Shown: one piece after another, positions 51,899 through 61,854 of the stretch | Layout: each line of letters opens with the position of its first letter | Position numbering within the stretch: the stretch's first letter is position 1 | Translations under genes and position numbers: made by a program | NCBI RefSeq assembly: GCF_002847345.1 | Contig: NZ_LXFV01000059.1 | Span: forward strand, 1-64,000 | Length of the DNA: 64,000 nt | From: Pectobacterium peruviense | GTDB taxonomy: Bacteria; Pseudomonadota; Gammaproteobacteria; Enterobacterales; Enterobacteriaceae | Direction of reading: 5' to 3' | The notes under the pieces: generated by a model | Databases searched by the model: none | Seen by the model: the letters and a program-made list of their open reading frames with translations, nothing else | What the model was told of the DNA's origin: nothing

Positions 51899-52514
51899 TT
51901 ATTAATCACATATCTATACAGGTTCAGAGACAGTTTCGTGCGCCATACCTCACCCTTTAATCTGCGATATCTCACACGCGCCCGACGCAGGGCGCTCAAG
52001 CGCCGCAGCCCTGCGAACCCTGGCTTCCGGCTAAATTATGCCGCTCACTCGGCCATCATGCTCACCGCTGCATAATTTTTACGCCACTTGAAAGTAAGGC
52101 ACTAATAAATAGTGAAATTTATGATTTACGACCACAAAAGAACAGGGGGGATCGCGGTTTGTCTTTTCTGCCGCGTAAATTACGCTGAGGACAAATCAGT
52201 CTCCAGGATGAGCAGCATGGACGCTGCGAAAGTGGCTGCCGCGCCGGGAGCGCGTCAGCCACGGTCCGTCAGGTGACTGATTTTCCGAAGGAACCGCGCA
52301 GCGGCGTAATTTCCCGCGAAAAAGCCTCGGGTCACGGGGCGGCGGCGACTGAGCGCCCCGTGTCGTGCGTGTGCTACGACGTAGCATAGAAATAGCGATC
52401 TTTTTACGCACGAAACCACCACCCACAACCATTGACTCCGCGATTTCCTCTTCACAAGACGGAGTCTTGCACCGCCAACTAGCAGAACACGCACAGTTCA
52501 TGTGCATATACCCC

Positions 52515-53804
52515 TTAAGGGGTATCCCCGAATACATCTGCCACCGCGAGCATCGCCGTCGCGATTTCAATGAGCTTTTTATTCTGGCTCATCGCCATGC
52601 GCCTAAGGGTTTTGTAGGCTTCTTCTTCGCTTAATCCACGGTGCTGCATGAGTAAGCCCTTCGCTCGGTCGATCTGTTTTCTTTCATTCAACGTAGCCCG
52701 CAGCGCGGTCAATTCATGATCCAATACCTGCAAACGCCGTGACTGTTGTTGCACAAGCGATAGCAGCGATCGTCCCAACTGTGGGCTGACGCCATCGCTA
52801 TGCAGCCAGCCGGGCTGCGCGTTTTGCCCTTCCACGTCGTGACCAGCAACAAATATCGAATAACCTGGATCATCGCTTTCCTGCTGCGCCATCAACGCTT
52901 CAAAATCTGCCTGCTGATCGCTACATGCCTTTTCCGCAGCCGCAATACGGGTACGGCAGCGTTGCATCAGCGTCTGCTCCAGTTCATCCTCCATCTGTTT
53001 CATTTCGTCGATGCGCCGTGTAGCAATCGAAAACCAGTGCAGGCTATCGGCTTCCGATAGTTTTTCTATCGGGCTTCGGGTACACACAATGCGACGCAGA
53101 CGTTCAAACTCGCTGTCCACTTCGATAGCACGCCAGCGTTGCAGGCTTTCTTCATCGCTAAAATTCAGGAAGGTATCGAAGCAGCGCTCCTGCCGTTCGA
53201 TCAAATCCAGCAGCTTTTGCCGAGTGTCCTCATCGACACTGCCTGCCGCATAAGCCGCCGCGCCGACAGCACGCTCCTGCCCTGCCAGCTCTTTGCCCTG
53301 CATAAAACTGAACATGGCAATCAACGCGCGGGAAATCCCCGGATCGGCCGCCGTGTCCGATACCTCAAAAACCAGTGCCAGCAGGTTACGGATAATGTCG
53401 TTAAAGAATGTCATCGCCTGAGGCTGGGGCAGCAAACGCTGGCGAATCTGCTGACGCAGTGCGGGCAGCAGGCTCAGCGCATAAACCACGCTGGCAACAC
53501 GGCTGAATAGACGGCTCGCCTGCGGCAATTCCTCCGTCATTTTTTCCAACCCGGCCAGATGCATCATCAAATGCGTCTGCGCTGCCTGCACGTCTTTTTC
53601 ACGTAGCGCCAGTTCATCGGCGAAGAAGCGGCCATCGGAACAAAGAAACAGATTGGCAGTTCCCCGTTCGCGCTGCAATAAATGCACAAGCTGGCTGATT
53701 TTTCCCACCAGTTCACCACTTTGTAGCAGGTGGCGCAGGCTGTTTAGCTCACATTGGCGCGAGGCAAGTAAAAATCGAATTGTCGTTGAAGGCTCCGCCA
53801 CCAT
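52515..53804 (-). CDS. nasR: Nitrate-responsive antitermination regulator NasR
   Basis: A 429-aa soluble regulator with an N-terminal NIT nitrate/nitrite-sensing domain (VHLLQRERGTANLFLCSDGRF start; helical bundle to ~residue 330) and a C-terminal ANTAR RNA-binding domain (ALRATLNERKQIDRAKGLLMQHRGLSEEEAYKTLRRMAMSQNKKL in pieces). In Klebsiella, NasR binds the nasF leader when nitrate or nitrite is present and prevents termination. Here it lies directly upstream of the nas operon on the same strand, and the leader carries the expected terminator. Size matches the family. Confidence 0.93.
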   Translation of the reverse strand: MVAEPSTTIRFLLASRQCELNSLRHLLQSGELVGKISQLVHLLQRERGTANLFLCSDGRFFADELALREKDVQAAQTHLMMHLAGLEKMTEELPQASRLFSRVASVVYALSLLPALRQQIRQRLLPQPQAMTFFNDIIRNLLALVFEVSDTAADPGISRALIAMFSFMQGKELAGQERAVGAAAYAAGSVDEDTRQKLLDLIERQERCFDTFLNFSDEESLQRWRAIEVDSEFERLRRIVCTRSPIEKLSEADSLHWFSIATRRIDEMKQMEDELEQTLMQRCRTRIAAAEKACSDQQADFEALMAQQESDDPGYSIFVAGHDVEGQNAQPGWLHSDGVSPQLGRSLLSLVQQQSRRLQVLDHELTALRATLNERKQIDRAKGLLMQHRGLSEEEAYKTLRRMAMSQNKKLIEIATAMLAVADVFGDTP

Positions 53805-54024
53805 CGCTGTCTCTCCTGAAAAAAACCACTATCAGGAAGATGCAATTAATGCGCCAGTTACATTAGCCCACAGCGGGCAAGCGGCAAGGACATGCTGTCC
53901 GCACGATGACAGCTGCTTTCATGCACTTTTCACTTTAATTTTTAAACTCCGTTGCTAAACCCTAGCCACCTCAGAAGGTACGCTCTGCACCGTTACTAAC
54001 ACTGTTTTATAGCCTCAGGAGCGC

Positions 54025-55770
54025 ATGAGCGTGGCGAATTTATCTGAACAAGAAGACTGGATTGATGGGATTTATCAGCTTGAAGTATCGGATCGCGTTA
54101 TCGCAGGTCCAGGGGGAATTTCCAACCGTCAGGCAGAGCAGTTAGCCAGCCGCACGGCTTACCTGAAAAAAATGCAGGAAACGACTGGCGATAGTTTGCA
54201 AAAACATCTCGCAGCTAGCGACCCGCATTCGCAATATGCCCCCAAAAATAGCCCAGCGCTAACGGGAACGCCTACCGCACCAACGACAGCGCAAACGGCA
54301 AACAACACGCAGATTGCCACCACGGCATTTGTGAAATCGGCCATTGCCGCACTGATCAATGGGTCTCCGGCGGCACTGGATACGCTGCAAGAGTTAGCGA
54401 ATGCGTTAGGTAATGACCCTAACTTCAGCACAACCATCTTGAATGCGATTGCAGATGTGAAAACTGACGCGACCAATAAGCTGAATGCTCATGCTGCCAT
54501 CCTCGATGCACATCCCCAGTATGCCCCGAAAGCCAGCCCTGCATTCACGGGAACACCAACAGCACCAACGGCAGCCTCCAGTTCTAACGATATGCAACTG
54601 GCGACCACAGCCTTTGTGAAAACCGCCGTGGCAGCATTGGTCAACGGCTCGCCTGCGGCGCTCGATACGCTACAAGAGTTGGCGAATGCGTTGGGGAATG
54701 ATCCGAACTTCAGCACAACGGTGCTGAATGCACTGGCGGGGAAACTGGCAAAAAACCAGAACGGGGCGGATATCCCGAACGCTGTATTGTTCCGTAAGAA
54801 CATAGGAATAATCGAGTCGGCATGGGGCAGCAAAGCCGTGCAAATAAGCCGCGTCAATATTCTTGATTATTTTAAGAGCAATACAGCATCAAATTTATAT
54901 CAAGCCGATCCGGACAATGTCACGGGGCTACCTGTTGGTTTCGGCCCAAGCATCATGGAATGGAAATCATCGACTGATGGGTTTGGTGTACTGAGCGTCG
55001 TCGATGTCACTAATCCATCAAAATCTGCATGGGTGGTATTGAAAGGTGGCAGTTGGCAAGGGTGGGTCACTCCGGTTTTTTCTCATGCACACGTCACTCG
55101 TATCCCATCCAGAATTATAGAAATCCATGACCCTGATTCATACGATGATTATGTGATCGAATACGGTTCTGTTAATGGAAACCCATCGCATTGTTATATT
55201 GATTTTCATACCGATGGAAAAAGCGATACAGATTATAATTCACGTCTAGCTGTCATCCCACCCGCGCCCGGCGAAACGTTGTCAGATGTTATTTTTCTGT
55301 CGAAAAAGTTACAGCACAACTATCACGACGTATGGACGAAAGGGAACCTAACACCATCCGCGATTGGCGCTATGCCCACATCTGAGCTCGCAGGCATGCC
55401 GCAGCTATTCCCCGGTGCCGTGGCGCCAGAAGGCTGGCTGAAATGCAACGGCCAACAGTTTGACAAAGCGCAATACCCTATTCTGACCTATCGCTATCCC
55501 AGCGGTTTTTTGCCAGATCTACGCGGCGAATTCGTGCGCGGTTGGGATGACGGGCGTGGTGTTGATGCTGGGCGTGCGTTGATGTCACACCAATCAGACG
55601 AGTTGAGAGAGCACACACATAGCGGCGTGCCGTTGCTGCGTAACGATTCCGATCGCGGAAGCGGATCATCGAATTTCTCTGTAGATGATATCGGAACAAC
55701 GAGCACGACAGGTGGGAATGAAACTCGTCCCCGCAATATCGCCTTCAACTACATCGTGAGAGCAGCATAA
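54025..55770 (+). CDS. Phage tail-fibre protein with tandem internal repeat
   Basis: A 581-aa tail-fibre-type protein. The N-terminus resembles the base-plate-attachment end of P2/Mu-like fibres (EDWIDGIYQLEVSDRVIAGPGG). Residues 61-142 and 155-237 are a tandem duplication (QYAPK-x-SPA-x-TGTPTAPT ... ATTAFVK-x-A-x-AAL-x-NGSPAALDTLQELANALGNDPNFSTT). The C-terminal end is a phage collar domain (FPGAVAPEGWLKCNGQQFDK ... LPDLRGEFVRGWDDGRGVDAGR ... HSGVPL ... ETRPRNIAFNYIVRA). AGGAG precedes the ATG. No other phage genes flank it except the assembly chaperone. It may be a receptor-binding spare for a prophage or a carotovoricin-type tail particle. Confidence 0.87.
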   Translation: MSVANLSEQEDWIDGIYQLEVSDRVIAGPGGISNRQAEQLASRTAYLKKMQETTGDSLQKHLAASDPHSQYAPKNSPALTGTPTAPTTAQTANNTQIATTAFVKSAIAALINGSPAALDTLQELANALGNDPNFSTTILNAIADVKTDATNKLNAHAAILDAHPQYAPKASPAFTGTPTAPTAASSSNDMQLATTAFVKTAVAALVNGSPAALDTLQELANALGNDPNFSTTVLNALAGKLAKNQNGADIPNAVLFRKNIGIIESAWGSKAVQISRVNILDYFKSNTASNLYQADPDNVTGLPVGFGPSIMEWKSSTDGFGVLSVVDVTNPSKSAWVVLKGGSWQGWVTPVFSHAHVTRIPSRIIEIHDPDSYDDYVIEYGSVNGNPSHCYIDFHTDGKSDTDYNSRLAVIPPAPGETLSDVIFLSKKLQHNYHDVWTKGNLTPSAIGAMPTSELAGMPQLFPGAVAPEGWLKCNGQQFDKAQYPILTYRYPSGFLPDLRGEFVRGWDDGRGVDAGRALMSHQSDELREHTHSGVPLLRNDSDRGSGSSNFSVDDIGTTSTTGGNETRPRNIAFNYIVRAA

Positions 55771-56387
55771 TGAGCAACTATTCAACACAAATTAAAAACG
55801 CAGAACTGAACGAACACGGCTTGGCAATTAACACAGGCTGGATTACGGTTTATCACGTTAATCCGGCTACGCAGGAATATCAGAGCGCCAGCTATGAGTA
55901 TGTTATGCAAGGTGTTGGTCTTCCTGCCGATAGCTATGCCGACGAGCCTGAACTGCCGCCAGTTGGACAAGCCCTGCGCCGTTCCACTGATGGTAAATCA
56001 TGGGAACAGGTGCCGGATTATCGCGGCCAGACGGTTTACAGCACAGAAACCCGCCAGCAGCAGACGGTGATGCAATTCGGCATTCTGCCTGAAAACATGA
56101 CGTTTCTGGCTCCGGCAACCGAGTTTGACAAGTGGGATGGAGCAACGTGGGTGACAAACCTGGAAGCACAACAACTTGCCTCGACCAAAAACCAACAGCA
56201 GGAGCTGGCGGCGCGACGCGCGACGGCAAATACCCGAATTACCGAGCTAAGCTACGCGGTGGATTTAGCCATTGCCACGGATGAAGAGCAACAGCGGCTA
56301 ACCCAATGGAAAATTTATCTGGTCGAGTTGAGCCGCCTTGATCTCACTGCCGCATCCGTTGTGTGGCCAGAATCCCCGCTCATCTAA
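55770..56387 (+). CDS. Tail-fibre assembly protein (chaperone)
   Basis: A 205-aa Tfa-family chaperone that helps tail-fibre trimers fold. The C-terminal part has the family core YAVDLAIATDEEQQRLTQWKIYLVELSRLDL, ending in WPESP. The middle is less conserved, as expected where it contacts the cognate fibre. Its ATG overlaps the last base of the fibre stop codon (TAATG at 55768-55772), so the two are coupled. The pair is a cassette without other phage genes. Confidence 0.88.
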   Translation: MSNYSTQIKNAELNEHGLAINTGWITVYHVNPATQEYQSASYEYVMQGVGLPADSYADEPELPPVGQALRRSTDGKSWEQVPDYRGQTVYSTETRQQQTVMQFGILPENMTFLAPATEFDKWDGATWVTNLEAQQLASTKNQQQELAARRATANTRITELSYAVDLAIATDEEQQRLTQWKIYLVELSRLDLTAASVVWPESPLI

Positions 56388-56915
56388 TCGGTAACACCAG
56401 AAATTCATTACAAAATGTAGATGTGCCGTATTTAACGTACGGCCATTTCAGAATTTTTAGTCAGAATGCCCTGATAATCCCCATTATTATTTATCAACAA
56501 ATGTAAAATTAAATAAAAAATGAAACTGTTATATTTATCAATTACAAATCTGTACTATTTAATTTAACCCCACGCTAAAACATCAATCAAATAGCAAAAT
56601 AAAAACCCAATTAATATTTATTAATGAGATTAAAATTTACATACATCAAATAAATCAGAATATAAAACCAAAATAACAGTATTAAAGATAAAGTCATCAA
56701 ATCAACAAACTGTACTATTTATCCTCCAGTTTTTGCACGGTATAATCCCCGCACGTCTCACTCACTATTCATTCTTATCTCACTTCAATCAGTGAAGTTA
56801 ATTTCCGACGGATGCAAATACCGTCGACGTTAATTTATTCGCATTTATTCATCACTATTTATTCCGGCAAGTATCGGAATAACTGCATTTTCCTGCCTGT
56901 AGCTAGGAGCGTAAC
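56388..56915. other. AT-rich upstream region of cydA
   Basis: About 530 bases without a gene, very AT-rich from 56480 to 56720. A short direct repeat, ACAAA(T)CTGTACTATTTA, occurs at about 56544-56562 and 56706-56722. This probably holds the oxygen-responsive (ArcA/Fnr/H-NS-type) control of cydA, but no exact Fnr box was seen. Confidence 0.45.
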
Positions 56916-58493
56916 ATGTTTGATGTCGTCGAGCTGTCGCGGCTGCAATTTGCCCTGACTGCCATGTACCACTTTCTTTTCGTCCCACTGACTCTGGGGT
57001 TGTCTTTCCTGCTGGCCATTATGAACACCACGTATGTGTTAACCGGCAAGCAAATCTACAAGGATATGACCAAATTCTGGGGCAAGCTGTTCGCCATCAA
57101 TTTTGCACTGGGTGTGGCAACTGGTCTAACACTGGAATTCCAGTTCGGCACCAACTGGTCTTACTATTCTCACTACGTGGGCGATATTTTTGGCGCACCG
57201 CTGGCGATGGAAGGGCTGATGGCGTTCTTCCTGGAATCCACGCTGGTCGGTCTGTTCTTTTTCGGTTGGGATCGCCTGACTAAAGTCCAACATATGATGG
57301 TGACCTGGTTCGTCGCGCTAGGCTCCAACTTCTCCGCCTTGTGGATTTTGGTCGCCAACGGCTGGATGCAAAACCCGATTGCCGCCGAATTCAATTACGA
57401 AACCATGCGCATGGAAATGCTGAGTTTCGCCGAACTGGTGATGAACCCTGTCGCACAGGTGAAATTCGTACACACCGTGGCAGCAGGCTACACCGCGGGC
57501 GCGATGTTCGTGCTGGGGATCAGTTCTTACTATCTGTTGAGAGGCCGCGATGTCGCGTTTGCCAAGCGCTCGTTCGCCATTGCAGCCAGTTTCGGTCTGG
57601 CCTCAGTGCTGTCCGTCATCGTCTTAGGTGATGAATCCGGCTATGTGATGGGCGATGTGCAGAAAACCAAGCTGGCAGCCATCGAAGCCGAATGGGAAAC
57701 GCAGCCCGCTCCCGCCTCTTTCACGCTGTTCTCCATTCCTAATCAGGAGACGATGCAGAACGATTATGCCATCCACGTTCCTTATCTGTTGGGGTTGATT
57801 GCCACCCGTTCGCTCGACAAACCCGTCGTCGGCATTAAAGACCTGATGGCGCAGCATGAGATACGCATTCGTAACGGTATGACGGCCTATGATCTGCTGG
57901 AGGAACTACGTTCGGGCAACAGCGACCCCACCGTTCGCGCACGTTTTGAGGCTGCAAAGCACGATCTCGGCTATGGCCTATTGCTTAAGCGCTACACCGA
58001 TGACGTCGCTAACGCCAGTGAAAATCAGATTCAGCAAGCCACTAAGGATTCAATTCCTCGCGTCGCACCGCTGTATATTGCGTTTCGCCTGATGGTCGGA
58101 TGTGGCGTGCTGATGCTCGCTATTTTTGCCCTGTCGTTCTGGAGCGTCATACGCGGCCGCATGGGAGAGCGTAAATGGCTGCACCGCGTGGCGCTGTACG
58201 GTATTCCCCTGCCTTGGATCGCCATTGAATCCGGCTGGTTTATCGCTGAATACGGTCGTCAACCTTGGGCGGTCGCCGAAGTCTTGCCTACCGCTATCGC
58301 CAATTCGTCCCTGGAAGCACACGATATTCTGCTATCGATGGGGCTGATTTGTGGGCTGTATACGCTGTTTCTGGTCGCAGAACTGTACCTGATGTTCAAG
58401 TTTTCCCGACTGGGGCCAAGCAGCCTGAAAACCGGCCGTTATCATTTTGAACAGCCGACAACACCGCCACTCGCCACACCTGCAAAACCTTAA
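56916..58493 (+). CDS. cydA: Cytochrome bd-I ubiquinol oxidase subunit I
   Basis: A 525-aa integral membrane protein, the heme b558/b595/d subunit that oxidises quinol and reduces oxygen at high affinity. His19 (TAMYHF) is the b595 ligand, and [10 protein letters not shown] carries the His186-type ligand. The Q-loop and the [13 protein letters not shown] stretch match the E. coli-like long form, and the protein ends with the [12 protein letters not shown] signature. AGGAGC precedes the ATG. It is the first gene of a cydABX operon with a long AT-rich upstream region. Confidence 0.96.
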   Translation: MFDVVELSRLQFALTAMYHFLFVPLTLGLSFLLAIMNTTYVLTGKQIYKDMTKFWGKLFAINFALGVATGLTLEFQFGTNWSYYSHYVGDIFGAPLAMEGLMAFFLESTLVGLFFFGWDRLTKVQHMMVTWFVALGSNFSALWILVANGWMQNPIAAEFNYETMRMEMLSFAELVMNPVAQVKFVHTVAAGYTAGAMFVLGISSYYLLRGRDVAFAKRSFAIAASFGLASVLSVIVLGDESGYVMGDVQKTKLAAIEAEWETQPAPASFTLFSIPNQETMQNDYAIHVPYLLGLIATRSLDKPVVGIKDLMAQHEIRIRNGMTAYDLLEELRSGNSDPTVRARFEAAKHDLGYGLLLKRYTDDVANASENQIQQATKDSIPRVAPLYIAFRLMVGCGVLMLAIFALSFWSVIRGRMGERKWLHRVALYGIPLPWIAIESGWFIAEYGRQPWAVAEVLPTAIANSSLEAHDILLSMGLICGLYTLFLVAELYLMFKFSRLGPSSLKTGRYHFEQPTTPPLATPAKP

Positions 58494-58507
58494 CGGGAGC
58501 CACAATA

Positions 58508-59647
58508 ATGCTGGATTATGAAACATTACGTCTGATTTGGTGGGGATTGATTGGCCTGCTGTTCATCGGCTTTGCCATCACTGATGGCTTTGATATGGGC
58601 GTGGGCATTCTGCTGCGCCTACTGGGAAAGAGCGACACCGAACGGCGGGTGATGATTAACGTGATCGCACCACACTGGGACGGCAATCAGGTCTGGCTGA
58701 TCACCGCGGCAGGCGCGCTGTTTGCCGCCTGGCCGATGGTCTATGCTGCTGCCTTTTCCGGTTTCTATTTCGCTATGATTTTAGTCTTGGCCGCCCTGTT
58801 TTTCCGCCCGGTTGGCTTTGATTACCGCTCAAAACTGGAGAATCGCCGCTGGCGTAATATGTGGGACTGGGGCATTTTTATCGGCAGCTTCGTTCCCACG
58901 TTGGTGTTTGGCATCGCACTCGGGAACCTATTGCAGGGCGTGCCATTGAGCGTAGATATGTATTTGCGCCTCACCTACCACGGCGGATTCTTTGGCCTGT
59001 TGAATCCGTTCGGGTTGCTAGCGGGGTTAGTGAGTGTCGCTATGATCGTCTCCCACGGCGCGATTTACCTGCAAATGCGTACCACCGATGCACTTCAACG
59101 TCGTGCGCAAAAAACGGTCCTGATCGCCAGCGTACTCATGAGCATCACCTTCTTACTGGCTGGCTTCTGGGTACTAACCGGAATCGACGGCTATGTGATT
59201 ACCTCCGCGCTGGATAAAGCAGCGCCGTCCAATCCATTGAAAAAAGAAGTGGTCCAGCAGGCCGGTGCCTGGTTAACCAATTTTACGGCGTATCCCGTGC
59301 TATGGACTATCCCAGCTTTGGGTGTGATTCTGCCATGGTTCACGAGCCTCTTCTCACGCGTGAACCGCTGCGGTTGGGGATTTCTGACGTCGTCACTAAC
59401 GATTGTCTGCGTGATTCTGACCGCGGGGATTACGCTATTCCCCTTCGTGATGCCTTCCAGCTTTGATCCCAACGTTAGCCTGACCATCTGGGATGCCACC
59501 TCCAGCCAGCTTACGCTTCAGGTGATGACGATTTTAGCCTGCATTTTTGTCCCCACCATCCTGATCTATACCAGCTGGTGTTATTACAAAATGTTTGGCC
59601 GAATCGACGCACGTTATATCGAAGAAAATAAGCATTCCGTTTACTAA
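58508..59647 (+). CDS. cydB: Cytochrome bd-I ubiquinol oxidase subunit II
   Basis: A 379-aa membrane protein pairing with CydA. It begins MLDYETLRLIWWGLIGLLFIGFAITDGFDMGVG and contains NVIAPHWDGNQVWLITAAGALFAAWP, both typical of CydB, with eight or nine TM helices. The gene begins 14 bases after cydA with a GGGAG Shine-Dalgarno. It scaffolds the heme subunit. Confidence 0.96.
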   Translation: MLDYETLRLIWWGLIGLLFIGFAITDGFDMGVGILLRLLGKSDTERRVMINVIAPHWDGNQVWLITAAGALFAAWPMVYAAAFSGFYFAMILVLAALFFRPVGFDYRSKLENRRWRNMWDWGIFIGSFVPTLVFGIALGNLLQGVPLSVDMYLRLTYHGGFFGLLNPFGLLAGLVSVAMIVSHGAIYLQMRTTDALQRRAQKTVLIASVLMSITFLLAGFWVLTGIDGYVITSALDKAAPSNPLKKEVVQQAGAWLTNFTAYPVLWTIPALGVILPWFTSLFSRVNRCGWGFLTSSLTIVCVILTAGITLFPFVMPSSFDPNVSLTIWDATSSQLTLQVMTILACIFVPTILIYTSWCYYKMFGRIDARYIEENKHSVY

Positions 59648-59666
59648 CGACTTGAGGAGAAAGAAG

Positions 59667-59771
59667 ATGTGGTATTTCGCCTGGATACTCGGCACGCTGC
59701 TGGCCTGCGCGTTCGCACTAGTCACCGCATTGGCAGTAGAGAATCATGAAGCGGGGAAAGACGCGTCCTGA
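59667..59771 (+). CDS. cydX: Cytochrome bd-I accessory subunit CydX
   Basis: A 34-aa single-TM protein, MWYFAWILGTLLACAFALVT followed by ALAVENHEAGKDAS, that matches CydX and is needed for stable bd oxidase activity. TTGAGGAGAAAGAAG precedes the ATG by a normal distance. It starts 19 bases after cydB. It is too short for ordinary ORF lists. Confidence 0.95.
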   Translation: MWYFAWILGTLLACAFALVTALAVENHEAGKDAS

Positions 59772-59922
59772 TAAAACGACGCGCCGCTATGGGTGCCTCA
59801 TCATGCCGTGCTGATACAATCATCGTTGATACAATCAGGGCAGACGAAATCCGCCAAGGGCGCTAGAATGCAAACGCAGCGCCCCAGCGGATATCCTTTT
59901 CAACCTGAAATCAGATGACGAC

Positions 59923-60288
59923 ATGACAACACCCAGACAGGACAAAACTCCGTGGTGGAGCCAAGGGAAAACCCCAGACTACCGTTTTTCATTAGCGAAT
60001 GAGCGCACCTTTCTAGCGTGGATCCGCACCGCGCTGGCGTTTCTGGCGGGTGCAGTCGGTATCGATCAATTTACTGTGCATATCGATCCGCTGCTGCGTC
60101 AAGGGCTGTCGTTGTTACTGGTCGTCAGTGCGGCGCTGCTTGGCGGCTTGGCCTATCGTCGGTGGGTCAGCAATGAAAAAGCCATGCGGCAGGAAAATGA
60201 TATGCCGTACACGCCGATGCTGCTGATTGTGACGCTGTTTATCACCCTCATTGCTATCGCACTCGCCGCCATGATTCTGCTCGGGTAA
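59923..60288 (+). CDS. yidH: DUF202 family membrane protein (YidH-like)
   Basis: A 121-aa membrane protein with a DUF202 domain. After a soluble N-terminus (DYRFSLANERTFLAWIRTALAFLAGAVG), about three TM helices follow; the NERTFLAWIRTALA segment is the family signature. Function unknown. Its stop is 3 bases before the following related gene. Confidence 0.87.
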   Translation: MTTPRQDKTPWWSQGKTPDYRFSLANERTFLAWIRTALAFLAGAVGIDQFTVHIDPLLRQGLSLLLVVSAALLGGLAYRRWVSNEKAMRQENDMPYTPMLLIVTLFITLIAIALAAMILLG

Positions 60289-60291
60289 CGC

Positions 60292-60618
60292 ATGGAGACG
60301 ACTCGCGATCCGGGGTTACAGCCACAGCGAACCGGCATGGCGTGGTCCCGAACCCTGTTTGTGATGCTGATCAATAGCCTGCTGTGTTTTCGCCTCAGTA
60401 TCGTCGACGACAGCCGCGCGGTGTTCGCCTGCGCTATGCTGCTCTTATGCGTTTCCGCTCTGATGTCGGTGCTGGCGATTGTGCGTTATCGTTTTAATGC
60501 CAGTTGCCAGTTGGTGCTATCACGCATTAGTCACGGGCTGATCGTGCTGACATCCGCGTCCATTGTGATCACTGCGCTGGTATTGCTGCTGCACTTCAGC
60601 GGTGTGTGGCAGAGGTAG
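60292..60618 (+). CDS. yidG: DUF202 family membrane protein (YidG-like)
   Basis: A 108-aa protein with the same DUF202 layout: RDPGLQPQRTGMAWSRTLFVMLINSLLCFR, then two or three TM helices. It forms a two-gene unit with the previous yidH-like gene, as in E. coli yidHG. Function unknown. Confidence 0.85.
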   Translation: METTRDPGLQPQRTGMAWSRTLFVMLINSLLCFRLSIVDDSRAVFACAMLLLCVSALMSVLAIVRYRFNASCQLVLSRISHGLIVLTSASIVITALVLLLHFSGVWQR

Positions 60619-60635
60619 GTTTTCTGAAAGAAAGG

Positions 60636-60661
60636 CGGTGAAGCACAAACGCGCTTCACCG
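60636..60661. terminator. Hairpin between convergent yidG and fdhE genes
   Basis: CGGTGAAGC-acaaacgc-GCTTCACCG is a perfect 9-bp stem placed 18 bases after the yidG stop and 11 bases before the fdhE end. It probably serves both genes. Confidence 0.6.
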
Positions 60662-60671
60662 ATTAGGCAGG

Positions 60672-61601
60672 CTATTCGATCGAACTTTCTGGGAACAGGA
60701 ACGGGTTGATGCTACTGCGAGAAAAACCTTCTTCCTCCATTTTCACATCCAGCACCAGCGACGCCAGATCGTCGGCGACGGCTTCCACGCGGTGATCTTT
60801 TTCCTGATATAACAGCTTCAGATACGTACCGCAGTGACCACAACTTTCTGCTTTGATAGCGGAATTTTCGCTATCCAGCGACCAGTAATTGAGTTCGCTG
60901 GACTCTTCGCAGTTGCTGCATTTCACCCGCACCATGTGCCATTCGCTCTCGCACAGATTACAGTGCAGATAACGCAGTCCGCTGGACGTGCCTAACTGCA
61001 CCACGCCAGAGACGGGAATGCTGCCGCACACAGGGCAGAACTGGCGGTGTTCACCAGGTACAGCGCGCGCTTTGCCGGGCAACAGGCTAGCCATCTGCGC
61101 CCAATACAGCGACAGTGCCGCCCAGATGAACGGGGCTTTATCGTTGCTTTCGGCACGAAACTCGTGTTGCAGCAGCGCCGTCGCCTGTTCTTCCAGCTCC
61201 TGTACTGAGGCTTTTTCCAGATTCTCCAGCGTGGATAATACCTGTCCGCTGGCATCCGGTTTCAATTCTTCGATCAACGCACGCAGCAGCGTGTGCCAGT
61301 GCGCATCACGCGGGAACACCGTGATATCGAGCGGCGGGCGTTCGCCAGACTGTTTCAGCACATCACTCAGATCAAGCTGCAGCGGATGATCGTGCAACAC
61401 CTTCTGCTGGGCTTCCACCACGCCTGCGGCGAAGGTGAGATAATCTCCCAGCGGGTGATCTTCAGCTAACTGACGCAGGCGCTCCGCGCGACTGCTGTAC
61501 AGGCTTTTCAGATTGGCAAAAAGCAGCGGAGGGATATGCCCTTCCCGCGTTGATTGTTCATTCTGTTCTAACTGTTCCTGAGGAACAATGCGAATACTCA
61601 T
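60672..61601 (-). CDS. fdhE: Formate dehydrogenase accessory protein FdhE
   Basis: A 309-aa cytoplasmic maturation factor for formate dehydrogenases. Its C-terminal half holds four metal-binding Cys pairs ([32 protein letters not shown]), rubredoxin-like, as in E. coli FdhE. The N-terminal half begins [16 protein letters not shown]. It stands alone here, away from structural fdo genes. Confidence 0.93.
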   Translation of the reverse strand: MSIRIVPQEQLEQNEQSTREGHIPPLLFANLKSLYSSRAERLRQLAEDHPLGDYLTFAAGVVEAQQKVLHDHPLQLDLSDVLKQSGERPPLDITVFPRDAHWHTLLRALIEELKPDASGQVLSTLENLEKASVQELEEQATALLQHEFRAESNDKAPFIWAALSLYWAQMASLLPGKARAVPGEHRQFCPVCGSIPVSGVVQLGTSSGLRYLHCNLCESEWHMVRVKCSNCEESSELNYWSLDSENSAIKAESCGHCGTYLKLLYQEKDHRVEAVADDLASLVLDVKMEEEGFSRSSINPFLFPESSIE

Positions 61602-61854
61602 CAGGGGGATTTTTCCTGTTATTTACGTTGTCTATCCGATAGATTTCGGAACGCGGGAAGGCTGTCAGCGCGATCCGAAAGATAGCGGGTATCGCTCACC
61701 TTTAATAGGGATTATACCTGTCGCGCCGATCGACTTCCTGATTTCTGGCAAGGTTATGCCTGTTTTTAACCATCGCCGCAGCCTTCCCCCTTTCCGCCAT
61801 AACGGGAACAGTAGCAGAAAAGCAGCAAGCTTCTACACACCCACAAAGAGGTGC

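Larger units (their letters stand above)
51674..52514. other. nas promoter/leader region plus a GC-rich block without a clear gene
   Basis: The left 190 bases hold the nas leader and promoter. The block 52150-52500 is open in more than one minus-strand frame. One frame (52255-52494) would encode 79 aa and another (52196-52570) an Arg/Pro-rich product, but neither has a domain I can name. Composition and frame use suggest a repeated or prophage-derived piece. TACCCCTTAAGGGGTA (52509-52524) is a perfect palindrome overlapping the nasR stop and may terminate nasR. Confidence 0.4.

Noticed and set aside
52255-52494. 79-aa minus-strand ORF in the block before nasR's end
   Set aside because: No family match, no good ribosome site, and a longer overlapping frame is equally open; described as an intergenic block instead.
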